From: Calothrix sp. FI2-JRJ7
GTDB lineage: Bacteria; Cyanobacteriota; Cyanobacteriia; Cyanobacteriales; Nostocaceae
Reading direction: 5' to 3'
Assembly (NCBI GenBank): GCA_019359675.1
Contig: JAHHGX010000065.1
Span: 248,001 to 312,000, forward strand
Length of the DNA: 64,000 nt
Below are positions 35,311-43,403 of the stretch, piece by piece. Both the position numbers and the translations under genes were made by a program. The notes under the pieces are model-generated. The model was not told the DNA's origin and did no database searches. It worked only from the letters and a program-made list of their open reading frames with translations. Each line of letters begins with the position of its first letter. Position 1 is the first letter of the stretch.

Positions 35311-35530
35311 AGGACTTATATCATGTCCGGTTGCTTGCCCATAATTCCAATAATGTAGAGACGCGATTAATCGCGTCTCTACGAGGATTTTATTATGGTT
35401 ATGTACCCGGACATGATATTACGCTGCATAAACCTGGTTTCTACGCATTCATTGTCACAGACAAATCGTTATTTCTATTACATGCTATCAACGTATATTC
35501 CAGGTTTCTAGGTTTTCATGCGTAAGTCCT
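35311..35530. mobile_element. MITE-like element with nested palindromes
   Basis: About 220 bases bounded by AGGACTTATATCA and ATGCGTAAGTCCT, inverted ends of the AGGACTTACGCA type common in cyanobacteria. Inside are an outer pair ATATCATGTCCGG (35318-35330) / CCGGACATGATAT (35407-35419), the 28-base palindrome (35355-35382), and a GGTTTCTACGCA / TTCTAGGTTTTC pair (35430-35515). It has no transposase. The 35331 plus-strand open frame within it is not a gene. Confidence 0.7.
35355..35382. repeat. 28-base perfect palindrome, intergenic copy
   Basis: Identical to the copy inside the acyltransferase gene at 25512-25539. It is nested within a MITE-like element and breaks its outer stem. Confidence 0.85.
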
Positions 35531-35774
35531 GCTGGAAAATACTTTTGACTCCATTGTTTCTGAGTTTGACTATATCCATCTCTTAAACCTTTTTTTCGAT
35601 ATTCGGACGCTACCTTCACGAATAGTCTCAGGTGTAGGACTTTTCCCTGTTGTTGCTGCAGTAGCCAGTTTCGACTGCCTGGTGGTAGATTCGTCAAATT
35701 TCTCCATTTCTAAGGATAAATATGTTTTAATATTGAATTATGCCTTAATTTAGTACTAAATTTAATACTTTTGT
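35531..35774. other. Region with a possible decayed gene next to the MITE
   Basis: On the complement an open frame (35697-35488) runs from here into the MITE, and a 45-codon frame from about 35708 reads STTRQSKLATAATTGKSPTP. Neither can be assigned, and the MITE may have truncated a gene. Nothing else was seen. Confidence 0.3.
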
Positions 35775-36122
35775 ATGATTAATTTAGAAAATATTCATCC
35801 TCTAACAGATTTTAAGCGTAATGTCAAGCAATTTATAGAGCGCACCAAGGCAACAAAATCTCCTCTTGTGCTTACCGTTAATGGGAAAGCAGAAATTGTT
35901 ATCCAGGATGCAATTAGCTTTCAAGAAACTCAAAAGCGACTGGAGCAAGCAGAAGCAGAAGTACGGAAACTTAAGCTAGAAGCTTTGCAGCGTGACATTC
36001 ACCTTGGTGCAGAACAATTACGCAATGGACAGTACACTGAGTATAGTGATGAAACTCTGCCTGATTTGCTACAAAAAATTAAAGAGCGAGGAGAACGTAG
36101 GTTGAATTCCCAGAAAGATTAA
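35775..36122 (+). CDS. Phd/YefM-family antitoxin
   Basis: 115 residues. The N-terminal 50 match Phd/YefM: IHPLTDFKRNVKQFIERTKA, then SPLVLTVNGKAEIVIQD. A long helix follows (about 50-115, Glu/Lys-rich) that would wrap the toxin. It ends directly at the toxin start (TAA then ATG), so the two are co-translated. No GGCGCC sites lie in this pair. Confidence 0.88.
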   Translation: MINLENIHPLTDFKRNVKQFIERTKATKSPLVLTVNGKAEIVIQDAISFQETQKRLEQAEAEVRKLKLEALQRDIHLGAEQLRNGQYTEYSDETLPDLLQKIKERGERRLNSQKD

Positions 36123-36419
36123 ATGAATACCTATAGACTTTCCGAACTTGCCGAACAAGACCTTGAAGATATTTGGGTTTATATTACTGGGCAAAATCCA
36201 CTTGCTTCTGACAAACAAATCGCTCAAATTCTTGACCGCTTGCCCATGTTAGCGCAATTTTCTGACATGGGCAAGAAGCAAGATGCTTTACTTCAGGGAC
36301 TTAGAAGCTTTCCAGTTAAACCATATATTGTTTTTTACGTCAAAGTTGAAGATGGCATTGAGATATTACGAATTTTGCATCAATCAAGAGATTTTGAAAG
36401 TCAGTTTGGAAACGAATAA
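36123..36419 (+). CDS. ParE/RelE-family toxin
   Basis: 98 residues. Family pattern: YRLSELAEQDLEDIWVYITG, then LRSFPVKPYIVFYVKVEDGI, then EILRILHQSRDFES. This is the usual ParE fold and it follows a Phd/YefM antitoxin without a gap. ParE toxins act on gyrase and RelE toxins on mRNA; which applies is unclear. The frame is intact, unlike several other toxin genes in the window. Confidence 0.85.
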   Translation: MNTYRLSELAEQDLEDIWVYITGQNPLASDKQIAQILDRLPMLAQFSDMGKKQDALLQGLRSFPVKPYIVFYVKVEDGIEILRILHQSRDFESQFGNE

Positions 36420-36472
36420 TTTGTAGTCTATGTTTGTTTATTAAGTCCTCTTTCAAAGGAGTTAGGTTATTA

Positions 36473-36497
36473 GCATGGGGGTTTTTAACCCCATGCG
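36473..36497. terminator. Hairpin GCATGGGG / CCCCATGC between convergent genes
   Basis: GCATGGGG, a GTTTTTAA loop and CCCCATGC form an eight-base stem between the ParE-type toxin gene and the convergent P450 gene. It may act as a terminator in either direction, though no clear T-run follows. Confidence 0.4.
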
Positions 36498-36519
36498 GGT
36501 ATGAAACAAATAGATAAAT

Positions 36520-37881
36520 TTACCTTTTACAAAGCGTCATCTTAATTCCATGTTTGGGACGGAGCGTAAAAGCAGGCCAAGGTGTAATTTCTTGTCCCGG
36601 CGCCAATTCAAGGTGATACTTTTGGGTAATGGTAGCTAATAGCAATACAGCTTCCATCATTGCAAACGATTTACCAATACAAATTCTTGAACCTCCACCA
36701 AAGGGAAAATATGCAAATTTTGGTAGTTTTTTCGCAAAGTCTCCTTCCCAGCGTTCGGGTTTGAATGCTTCGGGGTCTTCAAAATAACGTGCGTCACGTT
36801 GCATTACCCATTGACTGACAATTACTGCATCTCCTGCACGCAAGTTATATCCACCTATTTCACAATCTTGTAATGCTTGACGACCTATTGCCCATGCAGC
36901 AGGATATAATCGCATTACTTCCATTATGACTTGTTCGGTGTAACGTAAAGCAGGTAAATCAGCAAAAGTAGGCGCCTTTTCTCCCAATACTGCGTTAATT
37001 TCTTCAAGTAACTTTGCTTCAACTTCAGGATGTTGCGATAGTAGATATAATCCCCACGATAAAGTTAAAGCTGTAGTCTCATGTCCCGCAAACATTAGCG
37101 TCATCACTTCGTCACGCAATTGTTTGTCTGTCATGCGGGCGCCGTCTTCGTCTTGGATATGCAGTAACATTGATAGCAAATCGCCCTTATCTTGATTACT
37201 AACGCGACGTTGATTGATAATGGAGTAAAGCATTTCATCCATCTGCTGCATCGCGCGTATATATGCTAAGTTTTTGCGAGTAGGGAACCAATCAGGAAGT
37301 AAATACACTAATAAATTTGTATTGCGTACTTCATAATATTCAATGCTGGTTTCCAATGCTTTGCCTACAATTTCTACTTGCTGCTTAACATCAGCTTCAA
37401 ATAGGGTCTTAGCAACAATTTCTAGCGTTAACCCCATCATCTCATCATGAATATCACGCTCTTGACCATCTTCCCAACTATTAAGCATAGCAAAAGCATA
37501 ATCAACCATCACCTTGCCGTAACCAACAATCCGTTCTTGATGAAATGCTGGTTGTATCATTCTTCGTTGACGTTGCCAAAATTCGCCATCGCTACTGACT
37601 AACCCATTTCCAAGAAGTCGTTTGAATATGTTTAAACTTTGATGTTTGCCAAATAAGTTACTTCTACTTACTAGTACTTCCTCTATATAATCAGGGTGGT
37701 TAAGTTGAAACGCACGGAATAACGGCCCCTGCCACAGCACGATATCACCGTATTCTTTAGCACATCGGGTTGTAAACTCTAAGGCGCCGTCTCTATAATC
37801 TGGCAAAACACCAAATACAGGGTGTCCTTTTGGCCCAGGTGGAAGATTCAGCTGTGTTTTTGGCTTTGTAATAGTAACCAT
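36520..37881 (-). CDS. Cytochrome P450
   Basis: 453 residues, complete. Signature motifs: the I-helix AGHETT (about 265-270), the ExxR of EVMRLYP, and the haem loop FPFGGGSRICIGKSFA with its Cys ligand near the C-terminus. It starts with a proline-rich segment (LNLPPGPKGHPVFGVLPDYR) and lacks a clear N-terminal anchor, as usual for bacterial P450s. The substrate is unknown; no ferredoxin or reductase is adjacent. Downstream on its strand is the toxin pair, separated by a hairpin. Confidence 0.93.
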   Translation of the reverse strand: MVTITKPKTQLNLPPGPKGHPVFGVLPDYRDGALEFTTRCAKEYGDIVLWQGPLFRAFQLNHPDYIEEVLVSRSNLFGKHQSLNIFKRLLGNGLVSSDGEFWQRQRRMIQPAFHQERIVGYGKVMVDYAFAMLNSWEDGQERDIHDEMMGLTLEIVAKTLFEADVKQQVEIVGKALETSIEYYEVRNTNLLVYLLPDWFPTRKNLAYIRAMQQMDEMLYSIINQRRVSNQDKGDLLSMLLHIQDEDGARMTDKQLRDEVMTLMFAGHETTALTLSWGLYLLSQHPEVEAKLLEEINAVLGEKAPTFADLPALRYTEQVIMEVMRLYPAAWAIGRQALQDCEIGGYNLRAGDAVIVSQWVMQRDARYFEDPEAFKPERWEGDFAKKLPKFAYFPFGGGSRICIGKSFAMMEAVLLLATITQKYHLELAPGQEITPWPAFTLRPKHGIKMTLCKR

Positions 37882-38084
37882 AGCTAGATATAGATAATAT
37901 AAAAAATTTTAGGATATTATTATATTAACCAATCATAATCAACACCCAGTTCATCTATTTTCGCTCTCAGGTGCTTAAAATGCTTAGACGCGAACCATTT
38001 TTGAGACTCGATAGATTACAGCATCAGGCAGAATATTTAATATTTTCTTTACACATGCAAGGATTTAGTGAATGAGCAATAATC
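37882..38084. other. Intergenic region, no gene recognised
   Basis: About 200 AT-rich bases upstream of the P450 gene. Nothing specific was seen except a remnant-like stretch discussed for 38085-38390. Confidence 0.35.
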
Positions 38085-38390
38085 TTAGTAGCTGTGTTTC
38101 GAGATGATTTTATTTCCTGATGCAAGGGAGGCGCCAGTTAATTCGCCACATAAATTATAATCAAGAGAAATAATATCAAAATCATAGGCATTTAAAAGCA
38201 TAATGGCACGGCGCCTAGTATTAACTAACATCCAGGCATGAGAACGATAAAGAGCGGTATTTGCCGTCGGATTATTTCTTGCAAATTTAGCTTTTAGTGT
38301 TATTACCGCTTCTGGTAATGGTCAAGCCCAGATTTTAGGACAAATCGCGGATGTTTCTAGCAGCTTGGGAATTCCTTTGTAACTCTTCAA
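38085..38390 (-). pseudogene. Decayed receiver-like (cREC) domain fragment
   Basis: On the complement a frame ending at 38085 reads KFARNNPTANTALYRSHAWM, then RRRAIMLLNAYDFDIISLDY, then NLCGELTG. The FDIISLDY pattern resembles cyclic-phosphate-processing receiver domains. No start codon is present and the frame is preceded by stops (one right before PLPEAVITLK). It is therefore a fragment. The assignment is tentative. Confidence 0.4.
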
Positions 38391-38789
38391 TCAAATAAAT
38401 AACCCTGAATCAACCTGAAAAAACTCGCCCAAAGCTTTAGCTTGAGCTTTGCTAATCTCTCGCTTTCCATTCACAACTTCAGAAGTCACGCCACTCGAAC
38501 CGAGAATTCCAACTAAATCAGCCTGTTTTAAACCACGAGCTTCCATTAAATGCAGGAGCATAGAGTGAGGACTTGATTCACCCATTGGGTATTGTTCATC
38601 CTCATATTTTTCGATTAAAGCAATCAAAAGCTCAAACAAAGCAGATTCCTCTGCTGTTTTGTTTTGACGATGTGCTAGTTCTTCAGCTAGTGCAATAGCT
38701 CGCTCATTTTCTTCGTCACTTTTAATTACCTTGGGTTGATATTCAGCCAGTAAATTGGCATAAATTTCAGGATTAATAGTAAAGGTCAT
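38391..38789 (-). CDS. higA: HigA-family antitoxin with helix-turn-helix
   Basis: 132 residues from the ATG at 38789 (MTFTINPEIYANLLAEYQPK), preferred over a longer frame to 38819. The helix-turn-helix is at the C-terminus: GLKQADLVGILGSSGVTSEV, then VNGKREISKAQAKALGEFFQ. HigA neutralises HigB and represses the operon. Its start overlaps the toxin's end by 17 bases. The gene order, toxin first, is typical of higBA. Confidence 0.88.
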   Translation of the reverse strand: MTFTINPEIYANLLAEYQPKVIKSDEENERAIALAEELAHRQNKTAEESALFELLIALIEKYEDEQYPMGESSPHSMLLHLMEARGLKQADLVGILGSSGVTSEVVNGKREISKAQAKALGEFFQVDSGLFI

Positions 38790-39072
38790 TTTTCCACTTG
38801 TCTCTATCATATTCGGCATGAGTTAAAACATATTTAATAAAAATTGTGGCTTCGGCATAAACGATATCTACTACTAAGCGGTACTTGTTACCTTTAATAT
38901 TAAAAACTGTAAAATTACCTACTGCCTCCGCTGTTGAGTAAATTTCTTGTACTTCTGCCAGACTAGACCACTTAGCTCTACTTGCTGCCTTGTACCAATT
39001 ATCGAGTGCATCATAGGAATCCGCATGTTTCTCCCAGAATTCTCTCAGCTTTTTACGACTGATGACGTGCAT
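38773..39072 (-). CDS. higB: HigB-family toxin
   Basis: 99 residues. Features: MHVISRKKLREFWEKHADSY, YKAASRAKWSSLAEVQEIYS, and VFNIKGNKYRLVVDIVYAEA followed by IKYVLTHAEYDRDKW. HigB is a ribosome-dependent mRNA interferase. The His/Tyr pattern near the C-terminus (HAEYD) is intact. It precedes higA in one operon, and a palindrome upstream may be the operator. Confidence 0.88.
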   Translation of the reverse strand: MHVISRKKLREFWEKHADSYDALDNWYKAASRAKWSSLAEVQEIYSTAEAVGNFTVFNIKGNKYRLVVDIVYAEATIFIKYVLTHAEYDRDKWKNDLYY

Positions 39073-39101
39073 TGAACTATTAAACTATATTTTTTATCTT
39101 A

Positions 39102-39120
39102 TGCTCTCATTATGAGAGTA
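39102..39120. promoter_or_regulatory. Putative HigA operator
   Basis: TGCTCTCAT-TATGAGAGTA is an almost perfect palindrome about 30 bases upstream of higB. On the complement an AT-rich -10-like stretch (TATAGT) lies between it and the start. Autoregulation by HigA is inferred. Confidence 0.55.
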
Positions 39121-39217
39121 TAAAGTCAAAAAGTCAAGAAACTTTGCTTAGAGTGCGCGTAAACAGTACAAGTACAGGTAAAATAATAGGCGCCTACCCA
39201 CAAAAGCAGGACGCGAG

Positions 39218-39457
39218 ATGAAAGCTGTAATTCAATACTTTTATAGTTTATTTGACCGTAAATTTGCGCCGACAGCGTTTAAAGTAGCTGCAATTATTGG
39301 TACGCTTTTGTTTGTAATTAATCATGGTTGGGCATTACTAAACGGTCAAATGAATTCAGGACGCTGGATTTCTGCTGGTCTGACTTATGTTGTTCCTTAC
39401 ATGGTGAGTACTCACGGGCAATATATTAGTCGCGCAAGGATGAGTAAAAAATGTTAG
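39218..39457 (+). CDS. nrtS: NrtS-like nitrate/nitrite transport protein
   Basis: 79 residues with two membrane helices. The family pattern INHGWALLNGQMNSGRW, then LTYVVPYMVSTHGQY, is clear. NrtS is a small membrane protein, first described from marine cyanobacteria, that transports nitrate and nitrite, usually as two subunits (family knowledge). Only one gene is here, so it may act as a homo-oligomer or with a distant partner. It is flanked by broken genes on the downstream side. Confidence 0.75.
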   Translation: MKAVIQYFYSLFDRKFAPTAFKVAAIIGTLLFVINHGWALLNGQMNSGRWISAGLTYVVPYMVSTHGQYISRARMSKKC

Positions 39458-39540
39458 ATTTTGATAATTACGTTAAAGCACCCGCGACTTGAGTATTATA
39501 AAGCAACTCAATCAAAGTGTATGTTTTCTGATATGGTACT

Positions 39541-39614
39541 TTACGCTTGTAATGCTCTAAATTGGGCGTACATACCATTAGACTTTTGTATAAGTTGATG
39601 ATGATTACCGATTT
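39541..39614 (-). pseudogene. Remnant of the 3' end of an ABC transporter gene
   Basis: The complement reads GNHHQLIQKSNGMYAQFRAL, ending QA and stop. It matches the last residues of the intact ABC exporter at 43404 (GNHHQLLQDPNGMYAKFRAL). So a second, paralogous exporter gene once ended here and was lost, leaving only its last 24 codons. Confidence 0.75.
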
Positions 39615-39622
39615 ATTTGGCA

Positions 39623-39712
39623 CAAGCTATTGAAATAGCGTTTAATAAAGTTTCCCTAAAAGATATTCGTAATTGCTTGACACATTGTTATTATTGTACC
39701 TCACTAGATTAG
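39623..39712 (+). pseudogene. IS630-type transposase C-terminal remnant
   Basis: The frame reads QAIEIAFNKVSLKDIRNCLT, then HCYYCTSLD, stop. This matches the end of IS630-type transposases that finish with a KDI-xx-W/C-FTHC segment. It begins 9 bases after the ABC remnant, so an IS insertion may have destroyed that gene. No terminal inverted repeats were found. Confidence 0.55.
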
Positions 39713-40067
39713 GAATTGCTATAAACCTACTGGCAGTAGTTCAAGCAAAATCTCCGCAAGACATTATTAAGTTAATTACACAAACGCGCACAAGTTCCGT
39801 TACGGGATAAGAGCGAACATCGAAGTCAAGGGCGATTATTTGACCCTTGGTTTCCCTATCATTGTCTTATGCTATGGCAATCCTATCTGAGTTGTGAAAA
39901 TCGCGCATACAAGATTCCCGACCTCTTTGAGAAGTCGGAAATCTTATTTTTCACAAATGATTTAGGACTGCTATAGTTAATTAATAAATGATTAATAATT
40001 AATAACTTTGCTTAATAAAAATTTAATCATTTTTTATAAGAGTATATTCGTGTTTACGCAAAATACT
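39713..40067. other. Decayed DNA between IS remnant and DUF262 gene
   Basis: Includes coding-like pieces (LLAVVQAKSPQDIIKLITQT, then PLRDKSEHRSQGRLFDPW in another frame) that I cannot assign, and a hairpin ATTTCCGACTT-type repeat bounded by GCTATGGCAATCCTA and TAGGACTGCTATAG at 39873-39977. No intact gene. Confidence 0.4.
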
Positions 40068-42491
40068 TTAAGAATTGTTCTCAGAAAATTTTGCTCCCTT
40101 GCCCCTATTACTATCTTTGTGAGCAATTTGAAGATTACCTAGAGAATCTTCACCTCCTATACTGATAGGTTTATTATGGTCTACTTCAATATCATCACCT
40201 ATGAAAATAAGTGTTCCTGAAATAGCACAGCGATTACCTTGCTCCCTAAGCATTTCAATTTTATCTGCTTCAGAAAGTTTAATTTCTCTCTTATCTGTAG
40301 AATATTTTGCATGAAATTCTTGCACTTTTTTCAGAAAAGTTTCTCTATAAATTTCAGAGTTATTTCTCAAAATATGGAAAAAGTTTTGTAGGTCTTGTTT
40401 TATCTCTAATCTATGATACTGAACCATCTTTATATTAAGTGGAGCTAAGAGATACCAAAGAATATAAAAGTCTTGTTTTGTACGTCTAAAAGAACGAATC
40501 TGTCTTTGAGCTTTGAAAAGTGAATTTAACTCATCTGTGAAAAACTTTTCTAATATACTTTTATCCTGGCTAACATCTCTATCTAGTAAAACCGTTTTAA
40601 TTTTTTTTATAAAATACTCTACAGCCTTAATTCCTTTTATAAAATTAGCTTTTACTTCTTCGTCTTCCGATACATTTTGCAATAATTTGGTAATATCTTG
40701 GGATGACCCAATCCTTACGCTAATACCATCATTTTTACTATAAATATACAAATATTTTTCAGAGTTGTTACTTTTCATTCTTTGAAATTCCAGATATACA
40801 AGAGACATATAAAGCTCTTCATTTTCCATCCTATCTCTATCGTTACGTCCTTTAAATATCTTCGTATAAAACCACTCTCTGTGTTTTTTTACATTATCCC
40901 TAATAGTTGCAATAACTTCTCTATCCACGCATGAATTCCACATTTCAAATGAATTCTCACGAATTGGATATGGCTTGTTATTTAATCTAACAAATAAATC
41001 AACTGGATTAAATTGTGGGTTTAAGTCTTCTCTGATTTCGACTACAAATAGCTCAAAATCTAAAATTTTATCTTGTAAGGAAGAATTGAAATCTTTCAAA
41101 TCTTTATAGCTTTTATTGTTTAATTTTTCTAATATCTGTAATCCTTTTAGTGAAAAACCAGAGTTTTTAGTTGTACATTGGCTATTGTTCTCGTCCACAT
41201 ATTTTTCACCTATAAAGCCTAATATTGTCAATAATCTTTGTTGACCATCTATAACTTCTGAAATTCCATCATTCCGTTTATAAATAAATATTGGAGGTAA
41301 GCTAATATCTAATAGTATACTTTCAATAATCGAAGATGCCTTAGATACACTTATAACTTCCGACCTTTGATAAGAAGGCCGCACAAGAAACATATTACGT
41401 CCCATGACTCTAGCAATATCATCAATTGAATTACGAGATGGTTCTGGTTTTGTCACTCTCAAAGACGCAAGCTCGCCTAATTTCGTAACAGTATCATTAC
41501 TCTCGCTCATTCTTAGCTTCTTCAAATCATCTCTTACTTTCTTATCCCCATCAATATAAGCACGAAGAATAATATCAAATTCCTCTTCTAGCAAGCTTGC
41601 AGTAAAAAAGAATCGCTCATAAACTTGACTATAATAATTTGACTCTATTTCTGTATATTTTCCAATATTACTCGATATCTTATTGCACAAACGATGAATT
41701 AAGTCAGTCTCATTTAAATTAGAAATACTGCATCCTTCTGATTCTAAAACTTGTAAGCCCCATAGTAAACATTCAAAAACTAAACGATTATGTTGTAACT
41801 GAAGCTCTATAAAAGTATCTTTTATTTTACGAATAATAGATATTTTTTTAAGAAAATTATCAGTTAATTGATCTACATCCTCAGTCTGAGTAACAAAAAA
41901 TTCATATAGCTTATCTAGAGTTTCTGTCCGATTATTTCCCCATGCATAATATTTAATAGGAAATTGATGTAAAACTAAATATCTTCTTATAAATTGTAGA
42001 ATCTTGCCGGCATCTGAATCTTTACTACTTTCTCTTGGAGATAAAAATATGTCGATGATAGTCTTAGAGAAATCTGTATTATTTTTTATGATTTTTTTAA
42101 AGTTTTGAAACAGTGGGCCAGCATCATAAACAGCATTATCTATCTCTGGCTTTTTCAAGGGTGTTATACCAGAATTATATCGACCAAATATTTCTTTCTT
42201 TACCTTATCTTCCAAAGATGAATCTAATTTTGGTTCGTTGACGATTTCAAATTCAATAATTCTAATTTTAGCATCTAAAAATAAATCTATAATACCTGTT
42301 GTTTCCTGATTATTCTGTAAAGAATGATAAGTCGACTTTGCTAGTTGCTTAAGAGCAGCTAATCCATTTCTTGTAAGAGAAAAATCATTTTCCTTAAAGC
42401 GTTTTATAGTTTCAAATCTCTGCCTTCCATCAATAACTTCTATTTTAGTACCATTATTAAAAAATATAAGTGGTGGAATTTCTGTTCCCAA
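40068..42491 (-). CDS. Tandem DUF262 (ParB-like) protein with C-terminal HNH nuclease
   Basis: At least 807 residues. It has two DUF262 modules with motifs EVIDGRQRF (18-26) and RPSYQR...EVIDGQQRL (371-420), a helical region (about 500-740), and a C-terminal HNH nuclease (IEVDHNKPISIGGEDSLGNL). DUF262 domains bind nucleotides; GmrS/BrxU-type restriction proteins combine one with a nuclease. A role in phage defence is therefore plausible but inferred. The called TTG is probably not the real start: the frame stays homologous upstream (KPYYQRNYVWDDHKATYFIE) and a 5' part lies beyond a repeat up to an ATG at 42801. The gene has no GGCGCC sites. Confidence 0.8.
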   Translation of the reverse strand: MGTEIPPLIFFNNGTKIEVIDGRQRFETIKRFKENDFSLTRNGLAALKQLAKSTYHSLQNNQETTGIIDLFLDAKIRIIEFEIVNEPKLDSSLEDKVKKEIFGRYNSGITPLKKPEIDNAVYDAGPLFQNFKKIIKNNTDFSKTIIDIFLSPRESSKDSDAGKILQFIRRYLVLHQFPIKYYAWGNNRTETLDKLYEFFVTQTEDVDQLTDNFLKKISIIRKIKDTFIELQLQHNRLVFECLLWGLQVLESEGCSISNLNETDLIHRLCNKISSNIGKYTEIESNYYSQVYERFFFTASLLEEEFDIILRAYIDGDKKVRDDLKKLRMSESNDTVTKLGELASLRVTKPEPSRNSIDDIARVMGRNMFLVRPSYQRSEVISVSKASSIIESILLDISLPPIFIYKRNDGISEVIDGQQRLLTILGFIGEKYVDENNSQCTTKNSGFSLKGLQILEKLNNKSYKDLKDFNSSLQDKILDFELFVVEIREDLNPQFNPVDLFVRLNNKPYPIRENSFEMWNSCVDREVIATIRDNVKKHREWFYTKIFKGRNDRDRMENEELYMSLVYLEFQRMKSNNSEKYLYIYSKNDGISVRIGSSQDITKLLQNVSEDEEVKANFIKGIKAVEYFIKKIKTVLLDRDVSQDKSILEKFFTDELNSLFKAQRQIRSFRRTKQDFYILWYLLAPLNIKMVQYHRLEIKQDLQNFFHILRNNSEIYRETFLKKVQEFHAKYSTDKREIKLSEADKIEMLREQGNRCAISGTLIFIGDDIEVDHNKPISIGGEDSLGNLQIAHKDSNRGKGAKFSENNS

Positions 42492-42590
42492 TAAAATACT
42501 TTCTATAAAATATGTTGCTTTATGATCGTCCCATACATAATTTCTCTGGTAATAGGGTTTATAGTCTATTTTATGTAAGCTTCGTAACTT

Positions 42591-42695
42591 ACATCTTGCA
42601 CCTTGCGCTTATTGAGAATAAAAGAGCTTGTAACCTTTATTTTTGCGTAGGGTGGGCACTGCCCACCTTACCCTTGTTGAGAAGGTGCAAGATGT
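42591..42695. mobile_element. Dispersed repeat inserted in the 5' end of the DUF262 gene
   Basis: About 105 bases bounded by ACATCTTGCACCTT (42591-42604) and its reverse complement AAGGTGCAAGATGT (42682-42695). A GGTGGGCACTGCCCACC hairpin lies within and is also found near 11360. On the complement, coding-like sequence ends at 42696 (SIDSLFTLPD) and resumes at about 42590 (KIDYKPYYQRNYVW) in another frame. The repeat therefore splits the gene. Confidence 0.75.
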
Positions 42696-42801
42696 CAGGT
42701 AAGGTGAATAGAGAGTCTATAGATTTTGAGTAAGTTTCAATCTTTAAGTGCGAAGTAAAAATTCTTTCAAAATCACTAGGAGTTAAAAATAAACTACTCA
42801 T
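42696..42801 (-). pseudogene. Detached 5' end of the DUF262 gene
   Basis: From the ATG at 42801 the complement reads MSSLFLTPSDFERIFTSHLK, then IETYSKSIDSLFTLPD, before entering the repeat. SIDSLFT followed by the KIDYKPYYQRNYVW beyond the repeat fits the usual start of DUF262 proteins. The 310-base distance between the ATG and the TTG at 42491 would be in frame only if a length of 1 mod 3 were removed, consistent with an insertion. Confidence 0.55.
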
Positions 42802-42897
42802 GTTACAATTTATATATTCAGTATACTCATTTGATAATATACGACCTTTTGAATAATTTATCAGCAGTTTAAAAAAATATACATTCAAATCTCTCAC

Positions 42898-43403
42898 GTT
42901 TTGTATTGAGAAAGGTTAAAAATCTATCTTAGATAATCCAGGCAAACTAACTGTGGCTATGCAATTATGGCACCTCCCTATCAAGTGAGGTACGAGAACC
43001 CCACCCCCAATCCCCTCCTTACTTGCGAGGCTACGGTGTATACACATCTTTTAATCAACCCTTACATTCCCCTATGCAGCGTCCTTCGCGTTCTTTGCGG
43101 TTATTTTTTTAACAAACCGCTAAGGGTGCCCTTCGGGTTCATCAGTTTGCCACGCACGCAAACCGAGACGTGGCAACTGATTCACAAAGAACGCAAAGAA
43201 AGAGAAAAAAGGTTACTTTTAGAGAATTGTGTGTACACCATAGGCTTGCGAGGAGGGGGCTTTTGATGTACGTTATGCAATTAGGAAACGCTATAATTCT
43301 TAGGATTTTCAATAAAAATCAATCTTCCAGTAGGATAGGTAGGACAGCCTGTTACGAATGAATATAAGACAGGCGAGACGCCTATCCTACGGAATAATTT
43401 ATT
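42898..43403. repeat. Repeat-rich intergenic region before ABC exporter
   Basis: Contains a TTCGGGTTCATCAGTTTGCC / GGCAACTGATTC pair around 43130-43185, runs of AAAGAACGCAAAGA, and a TAGGATAGGTAGGACAGCC / AGACGCCTATCCTA inverted pair near 43333-43390. No protein was recognised; open frames here are repeats. Confidence 0.5.

Noticed and set aside
35331-35525. 64-codon plus-strand frame
   Set aside because: Lies entirely in a MITE-like element made of palindromes.
35488-35697. 69-codon complement frame
   Set aside because: Its last residues are encoded by the MITE end; no family resemblance. It may be a fragment of an interrupted gene but cannot be supported.
38250-38383. Plus-strand stretch ending ASGNGQAQILGQIADVSSSL as a filamentous haemagglutinin tail
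   Set aside because: The complement reading resembles a decayed receiver-like domain and explains the same bases better.
42967-43361. Plus-strand frames before the ABC exporter
   Set aside because: Composed of dispersed repeats (AAAGAACGCAAAGA tract, inverted pairs).
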